Below, piece after piece: positions 47,266 to 59,600 of a stretch of DNA of 64,000 nucleotides. The stretch spans positions 5,800,501 to 5,864,500 of the forward strand of contig CP126192.1 in the NCBI GenBank assembly GCA_030272155.1, given 5' to 3'. This stretch comes from Tetradesmus obliquus. Its lineage: Eukaryota; Chlorophyta; Chlorophyceae; Sphaeropleales; Scenedesmaceae. The stretch's first letter is position 1, and each line of letters starts with the position of its first letter. The position numbers and the translations under genes are program-made. The notes beneath the pieces are model-generated. The model made no database searches. It had not been told where the DNA came from and was given only the letters and a program-made list of their open reading frames with translations.

Positions 47266-48465
47266 GTGGTGATGGTGGGATGACAACGCACCTTGACAGT
47301 CGGTAACGACATCATTTCCGAGCCCTTCTGCTCAAGTCTGATCTGTCAGCAAGCCCGTATGATCACCAACACGTCAGATTTCTAGTCTTCCCGGTACACG
47401 TAGAGTTCAACACCTAGCGTCGCGACGCTGTATCTATCTGCCACTTGACTGTACACAAGCTGTGGTTTCAAATCTATATAAAAATCAACAGGTTACATTG
47501 GCAGCCAGCTCAAGCAAAGCTGGGGCACAGCACTGGTGTAAACAGTCCGGGGGCTTTCACCCTGCCTTTCACCCAAATGACCCAGCAATGTTTGCGGACT
47601 GCTAGCAGGTGTGCAACACCCAATAAATTTGACTGACTGCGGGTGCAGCTGCCTTTGCCAACGGTTACTGAAGGCGCAAAGGTACCAGTAGGGTTCATGT
47701 TCTGCATAGTTTTACCATGTCATTCTGGCAGTGCACGCGTCACAATGACCACGGAAGGTAGTCTGGTGGCAATGCTTTAAGCATGGACTAATAGTCCACG
47801 CTGCTTCAAGCAGATTGGTATCGCTGAAGTTCGCATCGCAGGCACGCAGTCTGCTTCTGCCTGGGGTGTAGCCCCTCAATGACCATGCGAATGTCTCTGC
47901 CAAAAAGAGCAGTGATTTCGTGCATCATGCAGGCTGCATGCAAGTCGTGCATGGCAGCCATCACAGTATGTCCGGCAGCAACTCAAATGAAAGCCAGCAC
48001 CCACCCCGCCCACATCATGTGCAGTACTTTGCAGTGCTGTGCAGGCCTCACGTGTGCAGGCCTCACGTGTGCAGGCCTCACGTGTGCACAGGCCTCACGT
48101 GTGCACAGGCCTCACGTGTGCACATGTGCTGCTCCCCTGTTCACGAGGAGGACACTCAGTAGCAGGCTGCTGCCACAGCAGCACACACACGCTGTTACTC
48201 CACAGTTCTGTGAACACGCGCCCGCCAAGCACACCAGCCTTTCCAGGGCTCTGTGTGTGCGCAGCAGCAACCTTGCTGCACTTGCTGCACGCAAAACTGC
48301 TTGACGCAGGCACACATATCAAAGATTGGCATGCGGGCTGCAGCAGACAATCTGACAGTCCTTCCGAACAGCACACACCACGTGTATCAGCCATGCACTG
48401 CCTCCGCATCGACGCCAATGCACCCCAGCACTACTGCTCCAGCAATGCCGTGGCACTCTCTCCCC
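46695..48465. other. 5' region of the SelD fusion and spacer to Pmp-like gene A
   Basis: The first exon and promoter of the SelD fusion must lie in the lower part. A (CTG)16 run stands at 47,217-47,264. The minus-strand frame 47,315-46,995 contains a Gln run from this tract and might be a leader exon, but no motif proves it. A CACGTG-containing repeat lies at 48,041-48,124. Nothing else recognisable. Confidence 0.4.
48041..48124. repeat. Five tandem copies of a CACGTG-containing 15-17 bp unit
   Basis: The unit GGCCTCACGTGTGCA, with or without an extra CA, is repeated five times. Each copy holds the palindrome CACGTG (G-box/E-box core). It lies about 350 bases downstream of the end of Pmp-like gene A and at least 700 bases upstream of the SelD fusion. 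Confidence 0.9.
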
Positions 48466-51400
48466 TCAATGCTCCTGGCAGCTGCATTTGCTTGCAGAGA
48501 ACACCTCAGCAGTCGGGCATGCACAAGACTTGCCGGTGCATCCCACCGCACACACATTGCCAGTGATAGCATACCTCCCAGTTTCCCTGACCCTTCCACC
48601 CCCACATGTGATGGAGCCTTCACCAACCCAAATGTCACTCTCCCACTGCTGGCCAGATGGTCCCGCCCCGTTGGCTGCAAAGTTGTGTGTGTCAGCAAGG
48701 CTGAAGTCTGCGTTGCTGGTGCCACCATCAATATGCAACGCACCTCCGCTATCCGCCTGCTGCGCGCTGTTGCCTCTCCAGCAGCTGCTGCTGCCATTTG
48801 TGAAGCGCAGCTTGTCAGCATAGGCCCGTTTACAGCCTAGGTCTGGGAGGCTGACTGACAAGCCGAGCTTGATTGCGCCGCCAGCTGTGGCCGTGTTGCT
48901 TATGAACCACGAAGCAGCACTGAAAGACAAGCGGCTGTGGGCGTAGGTGCATATGGCGCCACCTTCTGCAGCCTGCCGAACTTCGGCAGGCTGGCTGACG
49001 TCAGAGAAGGCTTGATTGCCTTGGAACCTTGCACCGCCAGCAAAGACTGCGTCGGAAAAGAATACGTGCAGCGCCCCGCCTGCAAGGGATGTGCGGTGTG
49101 AGCATAGCAATGCCTGTGTCGGCGGCTGCACCATCTTAAACCAGACAAATGCTGCAAGTTGAAGCACGTCAGCCGGTGGCACCGGCTGGCGGGTTTGGTG
49201 ATGTTGCTTCCAGCTCATGGTCCAAAACGCTGCGTCAAGATGGTGCTAGGACCCACATGAAACTACCCTCCTTTAAGCACAATGGCATACATTGTGAGCA
49301 CAGCACTGACGCACCTTTGTTTGCTGTGTTGTTGAGGAAGGTGACATGCTGCGAGGCAGAGAAGCTGCTGCGCGTTCCGGAAATGCCGTGGCAGTCGGTG
49401 TTGCCCACCGCAGAGACCCACCCATCCAAACATACAGCGCCACCAGTGGTGCCACCCTGGCGCCCTTACAGGAAGGAGATATTAGATAGGTTCGCAGACA
49501 GCACAGCCGCAATGCAGAAGAGCGATAAACACACTGTGATCAAGCGTCTCTCTTTCAGGGCGCAGCTCAAACCACCTTGAGCGACAGCATAACGAGGAGC
49601 CTCGGCTGTCAATGTATAGTTGTGTAACAAAACAAGGCACTGCCCTGCAGCGCGGCCCTGACTGCCTGCTGTGTCAAAGCTGCAAGTATATTTCACGTCC
49701 TGTCAGCGGCGGCATGCGCAGCCTTACCTGCTCTGTTGTTGATGTACATTGCAGCTGCGTTGTGGGTGATGTGTGAGGCGCTGGCATAGATCGCGCCACC
49801 ACCAATCCCAAAGTTCTGCAGCCACAGGCAGCACACAGGAGCAAGGCATCTGTTGCTACGTGTTTATGCCAATGCTGTCGCTTGGGCACTGGAAAACATC
49901 ACGTGCCAATGCTCAGGGCACTGCGCAGTTCAGGGCAATGCACTGTTGAGGGCACGCCTGTGTGCACTACAGGAAGCATAGCTTGAGGCAGTTATAACTG
50001 CCTATATGATTGCTGCGGCAACCCTGACCATGCGCCCTGCAGCAGCCGCACAAAGGGATCCTGCTCATTTGCATTTTGACCTGCTAGCACACCAGCACAC
50101 CAGCACAATTTGCCATGTTGTGTGCAGCTATCCAGCTGCTCATAAGGCCCCAGGGCGAGCCGACAACTGTTTGAACAACAGGTGACAATGTTCGAGGCGC
50201 TGCGAACTTCAAGGCACTGCAGTGAAAAAAGGCAAACAAAAAGGCAAAAAAGCCAAACAAGGCCAAAAAGGCAAAAAAGGCAAAAAAGGCACTGCAGTGT
50301 TCTTGAGCACATGACTCACTCTAGGGCCAATCAGGATGCGGTTGTTGCGCAGCGCAGCCGTGTTGTCAAATGTCAGGTTGCTGCCAAAGTACAGGTGGAC
50401 TGCTCCTCCGGCCCCGCTGCGAGCCCAGTTGTCTGCCATCAGCACAGGACCACGGAACACAACAGAGCCGCCCCAAACCCTCAGCGCCATGCCAATGCCG
50501 CCTGTGGGAGCGCTGTTGCCGATGAACTGCGCAGGTGCTGTAGCCGCAAAGCTTGCAGTTGCCTCGTCTAGTGAGATGCCGCAGCCGCCGAGGCCTGTGT
50601 TGTTCCTGAACGTAGTGGCGCCACCAAAAGTAATGCGAGCGCCAGCGGAGGCAGAAATGCCTGCTCCATAAAGTGGGCCATTGAAATGTGCATTAGGTAC
50701 AGCCATGCTAGCATTCACCTCGACACTTTTTGTGTTGCCGCTGACATCCAAGCTGCCCTGGAAGGAGATCGTGACTGGCGCTGCCACATACACAGCACCC
50801 CATGTGTTGTTCCTGAACACCGTCCTGCCTCTGAACACTGCGGAGGACACAGTGGTGAAGCCAGCCGCCCCAGGAGGGCCTGTGAAGTTGCAATTCCACT
50901 CCAATACAGGCGGACACGGGAACCCCTCCGGCATTGAACACGGCCACGGAGAAGTCGATGCACACCGGTATGTGTTGATGTTGTCGAGAAAGGTGCTGTT
51001 GACAAAGGTGAGGCTGGCTGCAGGATCGTCATCGTTAGCAACAGCCCGCGGGGAAATGCTTCTGCACACAGGCAGCAGCGCAGCAGCACATGCGTTGACG
51101 GCAGTTAGTCGGTGCACAGCTGCAGCAGGCGGGCAGTGCACAGCAGTGCAGGCAGTGCAAGCGAGGCACAAGCAGTCCATAGTGCGCAGCTAGCCAGCAA
51201 GTTCCCTGTCAGCCTGGCTAGTGATCATGCTGGGCGACTTGTACTATGCCTGCAGGACCATGCAATGCAAGCAAGAGAAACGCAGCGAGCAGAAGCTGCT
51301 GAAACTCTCACTTGAACGTCACAGTCAGGGCAGCAAATGTTGCCGGCTGCCCATCGTCTTCAGTGCCGTTTGCGCTGCGCCTGATGACAACCCCTCCACC

Positions 51401-52227
51401 ACTGCTGGCAGCACTTGAGTCTGTTGCACGCCCCTCAAGCTGCAGGCTTTTCAGTTGCAGTAAGCCACCGTACTGCTGAAAGTGCAGCTGCCCTGGAGTG
51501 GCTGGTGGCAGCAGGCGGGTTATGTCAGCACTGCTGACTGTGTCGCGGCCGGTGACACTGCAAATACACACGGGTGACACAAGGGCCCCAGTCATCTTTT
51601 TGTAAATTAGTGCAAGTGCTTGCAGGTAGCTCTATGCGGGCCTTATCGCTGCTTGAGGCAAGTTGCCATCAGTTGCCATCAGTTGCCATCAGTTGCCATC
51701 AGTTGCCATGATGGCAGTAGCTGAAAGGCATACATGCTCGCGTTCTGGTTTGCTGCAAGGCTGCGTGGCGCTGCTGCTTTGAAGGCATGCAGGCATGCAA
51801 ACAGCGCTGCCAGCGCTGGTGTGCTAGCACACACTGCACAACACCGCAAGCGCAGAGAAGACACTCTAAACACCACAGGCGTGACTGCAAAGACAACTGC
51901 ACGTTGTGTGCGCATTGTCTGTGGGTAGAGGGTGTTAGTCTTAAGTGCTGCTGCTCACCACAGTGCTGAGTCAGCGGGAACTGTCACAGTGCTGTTGAGG
52001 ATGTACAGCCCCGCCCCCAGCATGTAGCTGCTGCCTGGCTGCAGGTCTACGACAAGTGCTGTGGCTGCATCCTCAATCGTGATCACGTTTGATGGACAGC
52101 TTGAAATAGAAGGCTGGGCTGGTGCTACTGCTGCTGCCAGGCAGTTGCTCAGACTGCCCACCAGCAGCAGCAGCAGCGTCGTCCAGGCTTTACGCCAGCC
52201 GCTTCTTGAACACAAAGATAACAGCAT
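48466..52227 (-). CDS. Secreted chlamydial-Pmp-like repeat protein, copy A
   Basis: The 702-aa product has exons (minus) 52227-51959, 51557-51312, 51061-50320, 49815-49728, 49464-49315 and 49079-48466, phases 2,2,0,1,1. A signal peptide is clear: a basic start followed by TLLLLLVGSLSNCLAAA. The body carries GGA[ILV] motifs (GGAVHL, GGAIYA, GGAVCL, GGALHV, GGAICT, GGAIKL, GGALHI) alternating with FxxN motifs such as FRNNT and FLNNT, the signature of chlamydial polymorphic outer-membrane-protein repeats, which fold as a parallel beta-helix. The C-terminus is Cys-rich (CAVGCTGKSCAC) and there is no autotransporter barrel or membrane anchor. A cell-wall or secreted adhesive role is a guess. It belongs to a tandem family of three. 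Confidence 0.88.
50221..50292. repeat. Purine-rich AAAAAGGC repeat in intron 3 of Pmp-like gene A
   Basis: Irregular copies of GGCAAAAAA make a purine-only plus strand for about 70 bases immediately before the exon-3 donor. It is absent from copies B and C at the same place. Confidence 0.85.
51661..51710. repeat. Five perfect 10-bp repeats in intron 1 of Pmp-like gene A
   Basis: AGTTGCCATC is repeated five times without a mismatch except the last base. The equivalent intron in copy B contains the unit once (about 60,076). Confidence 0.97.
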
Positions 52228-53429
52228 TAACTATCACATATCGAGCTGACGAGCTGATCTTCTGCCCTGGGAAAAGAGCTCGGGTCACATCAAGTGCACA
52301 GAAAGTTTCACTCAGGTCAGGGCATGGTCAAGACACATCAGGAGTTGCAGCAGACTGTTTGCGACTACCTAGATGGTGCTGGCACTAGAGGCCTCACATC
52401 TTGGCTTTTCTTCGGCCATCGATGCGGCACGTCGTCAGCTGCAGCTTGGGAGGATGACGCCCCTGCGATTACGCCCCCACCACATGACAACTGCTGAACT
52501 GCAAGATGCAGCAACCAGACTGCTAGCTAGCGTGAGCTATTCTTATTTAGTGTTGCATTTATACCACTCCGGCACACCAAATGTTCCGAGTCGAAGCTGT
52601 CATGCGTAAGAAACGGATCCTCGGAGGTTCGGTTCAAAGACAAGTAGTGCTCACACATCTGCAGCTGATACAAGTTCTCGCGTGATATTAAGCTCCCGTC
52701 AACTTACTCCAAGCTGGCTGACACATCACACATGCACAGGGCCAGTTACAGGTGACAGCTGGTGACCATGTGTGACACCATGCACTTACACAGTTGCAGC
52801 TGCCAGTCGAGCACAAAAAAACGCTAGGGCAGCTGCTGACCGTATCGGCTGGTGATTTCCATAGTACAAGAGCTGGGCATGCAGCATGCACGACGTAGCA
52901 TTCATCACGCAGCGTCTGCACGCAGCAGCTGGCATGCAGCTGCCACATAACACTCTGCAAATGCATTTGCTTTGCACCTGATGTAACAGGCATACTTAGG
53001 CTTACTACTCAATACATGATGCATGGGAACCCCAGCATCGTACACACCCTGAACAAGTGCCATTCCGCAGGCCAAGCATGCATGTCCATCCAACACATGT
53101 GTTGTACACCCCACATTGATTTAATCATGTATGCGTCATGCTAGTATCCGCAGGCAAGCATGCATGCCAATTGAACACAATCCACCCAACTGTGTATGCA
53201 CCACACTGGTGCTGCTGTGCTGCATACACGCTGCTGGCAATGAAGCACATACTCTCATGCCCCGGCACACACTCTCCAACCATGCTGTGCCCATGCTGTC
53301 AGTGAACAGTCAGTGTGGCAGCCTGCTCAGCAGAAGCTAGCTGTGCGCCCAGCAGCACTCGGTGAACATGCGGCGTTCAGCATGCTGTGTTTATGAAATG
53401 AAGCAGCACAATTGCTGCGGCAACACTTA
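52228..53429. other. Upstream region of Pmp-like gene A
   Basis: The first 400-700 bases are strongly similar to the region upstream of copy B (60,590-61,400), so they were part of the duplicated unit and probably include the promoter. A plus-strand open segment here matches one upstream of B but is disrupted. The part nearer the LINE shows no gene. Confidence 0.5.
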
Positions 53430-55470
53430 TGGCCGCGGCATTTTGCGAGCAGAACGGTTTCAGGGCTTCTGGGCAGGCAGGCTTCAGGCGGCCTAAATCA
53501 GGCCTGGCCGACGCACCAGCGATCACGTGTTTGTGCTAAAGCATCTTATTGAATAAAGTAGATTGGAGAAGAAGCACCTGTTTGCCTGCTTTGTGGATTT
53601 CAGGAAGGCATATGACTTGGTTCGCCGTGACTTGCTCATGAAGTGCCTCAGGGATATTGGTGTTCACGATAACATGCTGCGTGCGATTGTTGCGATGTAC
53701 TGGAATGCCCCCATGATTACCAAGTCTGGGCAAACAGCAGGACAGCCTTTTGACAGCACCCGAGGGGTCAAGCAGGGCGATCCGCTATCCCCTCTGCTAT
53801 TTGGCATCTTATTTGATCGTATTGAGCAACGGCTGGAGGAGCATGCCAGTGAGTGTGGCGTGCAGCTGGGTGGCAGGCTGCTCAGACTGCTGCTGTATGC
53901 AGATGACCTGGCCTTGCTAGCCAGCAGCCAGGAGGAGCTGCAGCAGTTGCTTGATGCCTTAAGTGCTTTCTGCTCTCATTTTGACATGGAGGTGAACATC
54001 AGCAAGACAGAGGTGGTGGTGTTTGGCCACCGGCGCTTCCCGGGCGTTCAGCACTTGACGTTTGTGGACAGCAGTGGTGCCCGTGTGCCTCTGACCAGGA
54101 GCACTGAGTTCAGGTACCTGGGTTGTGTGTTTCATGAGACAAAGGGTGTTTCAGCGTGTATGTCGTCCCTGGCAGCTGCTGGCTCTCGTGCGATGTGGGC
54201 TCTGCGCTCACGCTGCGCTGATCATGGCATATCTGGGCTGGGCATGCAAGTGCACTTGTCCAACTCGCTTGTCGCCCCCATCTTGGGCTACTGCTCAGAG
54301 GTGTGGGGGCCCTCTCTGCTTCACGGTTGTGGCAGTGGGTCACCTGGAGTTGCAAAGGCCCTCAGCAATGACATGCATGTGGTGCAGATGATGTTTTTAC
54401 GGCTGCTGGCTGGCCGTGTGCGCAAGTCCACCTGTAGGCAGCTCCTACTGCGTAAGTTTGGCTGCAGGCCTTTGGTCAGTGGCTGGTACACAGCATGTTG
54501 GGATTTGTGGAACAGAGTGGTTGCCCGTCCTCCCAATGACTGGCTCTATCTTGCCATGCAGGAGAACAGAGATCTCAGCTTGAGAGAGTTTTCTGGCAGC
54601 GCAGAGCAGGGCCGGCAGAAGGCCCTGTGGTTTTGGCAGTTTCGTGCTTTTGTGCGTGCTCTGCATACACACACGGGTACTCTGGGTGGAGTTTTGCAGT
54701 CGCTGGATGGCCTTGGCAGGTTGGAGGATGCGGATAAGGGCAAGCCCCAGGCTGCCTTTCAAGCCTGGCTGTATCAGCAGTGGCAGAACCTGCCCTGCAA
54801 CCCAAGGCAGGCTGGCTCGGACACAGTTGTTTGTTCTACATATGACAGCTGGTTTGCATGCACGCCGTTTTCTGAGCTCAATATGTCCCGCCCCGAGCTG
54901 GTGTTCTGATTATGTGCAGTACACAGCTGGTCTGAACAAGATGCACCTGTCATCTTTGATGCGCTTTCGATTGGGTTCCCATGATCTGCGTGTGGTTACT
55001 GGTAGATGGGAGCGTGTGGACAACTCGTCGCTGCCAAGGCACCAGCGCCTGTGCGAGCGGTGTGCTGCTGGCCAAGTTGAAGATGAGTTTCATGTTGTGT
55101 TTGAATGTGATGCGTACCTGGCAGTTCGAGAACATTCTGGAAGCTTTTTGTTGATTTTGGGCACTGGAACGGCTCCGGCAATGTTGTGAGCCCTGGTGGT
55201 CGTAGCTTGGCTGACTTCATGCAGCAGAGACAGAGCAGAGTGGCTGCCTTCATACATCACTGCTTTTTAATTCGGAACGATCCTGAGATGGTTGGTTTTC
55301 TTCCGGCTGAGTCTAGTGCTTCAGAGACTGAGTACTCTGAGCTTATTGACGTCTCCGACGCTTAGTGTCTGTGTTTCTGTTTTGTGCTTTCTGGACCCCA
55401 TGAGCCTTGTCTGGCTCCTTAGTGGGTGGGCTTGTGGCCCTACTTTGGTAACTGGTAACTGGTAGGACCG
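53430..55470 (+). mobile_element. 5'-truncated, decayed non-LTR retrotransposon (LINE)
   Basis: The element begins inside the reverse transcriptase, near the conserved QAGFR/RPGRRTSDH region at about 53,480-53,530, and runs through the RT and a zinc-knuckle C-terminus to a 3' end with about 2.5 copies of GGTAACT at 55,448-55,465. It has stop codons and frameshifts and no 5' half, typical of a dead-on-arrival LINE copy. Lack of an LTR and the CX2CX9HX4C knuckle support a non-LTR type. It lies between Pmp-like genes A and B on the opposite strand. The exact 5' boundary and target-site duplication are not resolved. Confidence 0.85.
53563..55365 (+). pseudogene. LINE reverse transcriptase fragment
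   Basis: The RT palm and thumb are recognisable: CFVDFRKAYDLVRRDLL, GVKQGDPLSPLLFGIL, the catalytic YADDLALLAS and VNISKTEVVVFG. After RPELVF the frame stops at 54,909, and the homologous reading continues in another frame with KMHLSSLMRFRLGSHDLRV and the knuckle CERCAAGQVEDEFHVVFEC. A second shift near 55,131 leads to a final segment with ADFMQQRQSRVAAFIHHC that ends at 55,365. A stop codon also precedes 53,563 inside the RT. No functional protein is expected. Confidence 0.85.
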
Positions 55471-56603
55471 CAGCCAGAGATCAAATAGCATGGGTTATGC
55501 ATGCAGTTCAGCACGGCGCCGCCCGCATCAAATAGCATGAAATGCAGACAAGGGCGGCAGTACCATCATGCAGGTCAGTAGCATACTGGCGTGTGCCAAG
55601 CATATCACATGCTACTGTGCAGAGGCTGCTGCGCCTGCAGCTGCCTGGCAGCAGCTGCAGCCAGTCGGCAGACTGAGCAGCACACACTCATCAGCAGCGA
55701 CGCACAATCACAATGCACATGTGTCAGTTTCACAAGAGCCATGAAAGAGCAGAGGTGGGGCAAGTCAAGCCACTGGTGGCACTACCCAAACAAGCATAGT
55801 CAAAAGAGGCAAAAAGAGGCATACCCTGAAGAAAGCAGTGCTGCAAGTAGTACCAGAAAGAGCTGTCATTGAATGCATTGCATGCATCAATAGCCGGAAC
55901 ATCACCCAAATACCGGTCAGTTCAACATTTGCATGCAAGGCTGACCGTGGCCGCAATGGCAATCCATATCCGTTGTTGCATTGAAGTTTGCCCAGAAGCA
56001 CATGCACATCTAGTTGAGAGGAAGACAGCCCAATCCAGTGCAATGCAGCTCCAATGGTCAGTTTGTGTATGCCCTCAATAATCAAAATCCAAACCTTTCC
56101 TGCTGCATAGTGTGAATGACGTTTTGATGTACCGGTGTGACGGCAGTCATCACAGCTGGTGTCACTGACAGTGCAGCAAGCAAGGGGTTGAGCACAGAAA
56201 CATAGCGCCCGTTCAAAACAGGTGTGCGCCACAGACAGCAACACCTGAAAAAGCAAGTGATCACTCATAGTTCACAAACAGTGCCTCGTGTCAATACGAA
56301 TGTGGGTAAAAAGACAAAGTGCACAAGACAGCCTCCAGTTGCTGTGGCAGTGTTTGAACACAGCTGCAAGCATAACCAAGATTATGCATGCAACTGACTC
56401 GCAGTACACGCCTGAATGCTGCAGCAGAGATGGCAACAATCAGCCCATGTACGCACATCTCAGCAACATTGGTGCAGCCTCGCCATTGCCTTCATCCTCA
56501 AATCAGTTTTAAATCAGACTCCAGCACAATCGGTTTCTGCATTGTCGTACAGGCAGCCACTGCAGTCCAGCATATTCGTTCCTGCATTGCCATAGCAGCC
56601 TCC
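55471..56603. other. Downstream region of Pmp-like gene B
   Basis: From about 56,038 to 56,603 the sequence is closely similar to 61,490-62,069, the downstream region of copy C, so it belongs to the duplicated unit. The part next to the LINE contains a short repeat, ATCAAATAGCATG, at about 55,484 and 55,528. No gene seen. Confidence 0.5.
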
Positions 56604-59600
56604 CTAGCGCCTCTGGCAGCTGCACTTGCTCGGCGAAAACACCTCACATGCAGCGCACGCACATGACTTCCCTGTGCACCCCACGGCACACACATTGCCA
56701 GTGATAGCATACCTCCCAGTTTCCCTGACCCTTCCACCCCCACATGTGAAGGAGCCTTCACCAACCCAGATGTCAGACTCCCACTGCTGTCCTGCCACCC
56801 CTGCCTTGTTGTCCCCAAAGTTGTGCTGCTGGCTCAGGCCAAAGTCTGCAGTGCTATTGCCGTCGATGTGCAGTCCAGCTCCGCTGGCAGCTTGCTGCGC
56901 GCTGTTGCCTCTCCAGCAGCTGCTGCTTCCATTTGTGAACAGCAACTTGTCAGCATAGGCCCCTTGACAGGCTGGATCGTGCCTGGGTGGCAAGCCTAGC
57001 ATGATTGCACCACCACCTGTGGCTTTGTTACCGGTGAACCATGAAGCAGCACCAAAAGACAGGAGGCTGTTGACCTTGGTGTAGATGGCACCACCTTCGG
57101 CAGCCTGCCGGAATTCGGCAGGCTGGCTGACGTCAGGGAAGGCTTGGTTGCCTTGGAACCTTGCACCGCCGGCAAAGACTGCATCCGAAAAAAATACATG
57201 CAGTGCGCCACCTGCAAAGGATGTGCGGTTGCAGCGCAGCAATGCGCATGTTGGCGGCTGCAGCATCACTGCACCTGACAGATGCTGCGCATGACAGCAG
57301 GTGAGCAGTGGCAGTCGGTTGGTTGTGTTGCTTCCTTCTCAGCTTTACCAAAGGCGTTTGCATCTATAATTGTGTCTGGGCCCACATGCGACCACCCTCT
57401 TGCACAACGCACTGCAACACATGGCGCACACTGTGGACACTGGGATGGCCGCACCTATGTTTGCTGTATTGTTGAGGAAGGTGACTAGCTTTGCGGCGGA
57501 AAACCCGCTGCGCGCCCCATAGAGACTTTGGCAGTCGGGGTTGCCGACCGATGACAGATCTCCATTTAATGATACAGCGCCGCCACTGGCGCGGCTGGCA
57601 TGGCCTTCCGGCAGGAAAGGATAAGGCAGCACCGCAGGCAGCACAGCCAGCAAGAACAAACAATACACACGGCAATCAGGCGTCGCTTGTTCAGGGCATA
57701 GCTTGCAACCACCTCGAAGAAACAGCATTGCAAAGCGCCCTGCCTGCCAACTGTATGTTTGTAACCAACAACGCAGTACCCTGCAGCACGGCCCTGCTGT
57801 GCTGCTTCCTGTGTTGACTCCGCAAGGATGTTCCCACCCCTGTCAAGTGGCGGCGTCTACAGCCTCACCCGCTCTGTTGTTGATGTACAATGCAGCTGCT
57901 TTGTGGGTGATGTTGGAGGCTCTGGCATAGATTGCGCCACCACCATCTGGCCAGTCCTGCAGCCCAAAACAGCACACAGGACCTGGGCATCTGTTGCTAC
58001 CTTGTACAACCTGTTCATGCCGGTGCTGTACCTTGGGCAGGGGGAGCTGACAACTGCTTGAACAACAGGTGACAATGTTCAGGGCACTGCATTGTTCAGG
58101 GCACTGCGTGGTTCAGGGCACTGCGTGGTTCAGGGCACTGCAATGTTCAGGGCACTGCAATGTTCAGGGCACTGCATTGTTCAGGGCACTGCGTGGTTCA
58201 GGGCACTGCGTGGTTCAGGGCACTGCAATGTTCAGGGCACTGCGTTGCTCAGGGCACTGCATGGTTCAGGGCACTGCATTGTTCAGGGCACTGCATTGTT
58301 CAGGGCACTGCGTTGCTCGGGGCACTGCATTGTTCAGGGCACTGCATTGTTCAGGGCACTGCAATGTTCAGGGCACTGCGTTGCTCAGGGCACTGCATTG
58401 TTCAGGGCACTGCATTGTTCAGGGCACTGCATTGTTCAGGGCACTGCGTTGCTCGGGGCACTGCATTGTTCAGGGCACTGCGTTGCTCAGGGCGTTGCAT
58501 TGGTCAGGGCACTGCCCTAGTGCCCTGAAGTACTGGTTAGGGCAGTACTGTTCAAGGCATGCCTATGTGTACCGCGTAGAGCATAGCTTGAGGCTGTTTT
58601 ATCTTACGACAGCCTTGACCATGTGCCCTGCTGCAGCCGCATACAGCGTTGCTGTTCATTTGTGTGCTTACCTGCTAGCGCACTTCTGCGTACTGTGTGC
58701 AACTGAACAGCTGCTCATATAGGACCTCTTGAGCACAGGATTTACCTTTGGGCCAATCAAGATGCTGTTGTTGCGCAGCTTAGCCGTGTTTTGGAATGTG
58801 AGGTTGCTCCCAAAAATGAAGACTGCTCCTCCGGCCCCGCTGCGAGCCCAGTTGTCTGCCATCAGCACAGGACCACGGAACACAACAGAGCCGCCCAGAA
58901 CCCTGAGTGCCATGCCAATGCCGTCTGTGGGAGCGCTGTTGCCGATGAACTGCGCAGGTGCTGTAGCCGCAAAGCTTGCAGTTGCCTCGTCTAGTGAGAT
59001 GCCGCAGCCGCCGAGGCCTGTGTTGTTCCTGAACGTAGTGGCGCCACCAAAAGTAATGCGAGCGCCAGCGGAGGCAGAAATGCCTGCTCCATAAAGTGGG
59101 CCATTGAAACGTGCATTAGGTACAGCCATGCTAGTATTCACCTCGACACTTTTTGTGTTGCGGCTGACATCCAAGCTGCCCTGGAAGGAGATCGTGACTG
59201 GCGCTGCCACATACACAGCACCCCATGTGTTGTTCCTGAACACCGTCCTGCCTTTGAACACTGCTGGGGACACAGTGCTGAAGCCAGCCGCCCCAGGAGG
59301 GCCTGTGAAGTTGCAATTCCACTCCATTATCGGAAGCCCCTCCGGTTGCGGGAAACGCGAGCCACACCGGTATGTGTTGATGTTGTCGAGAAAGGTGCTG
59401 TTCAGGAATGTGAGGCTGGCTGCAGCATCGTCATCGTTAGCAACAGCCCGCGGGGAAATGCTCCTGCAGCCAGGCAGCAGCGCAGCAGCGCAGCAATGCA
59501 GGCGTGCACAGCAATTATTCGGTGCACAGCTGCAGCAGGCGGGCAGTGTACAGCAGTGCAGGTAGTACAAGCAAGGCGCAAGCAGAACATTGTGCCCAGG

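Noticed and set aside
58069..58722. 217-codon frame encoding FRALHCSGHCIVQGTA periods
   Set aside because: It is only the 17-bp minisatellite read in one frame; all three frames are open because 17 is not a multiple of 3.
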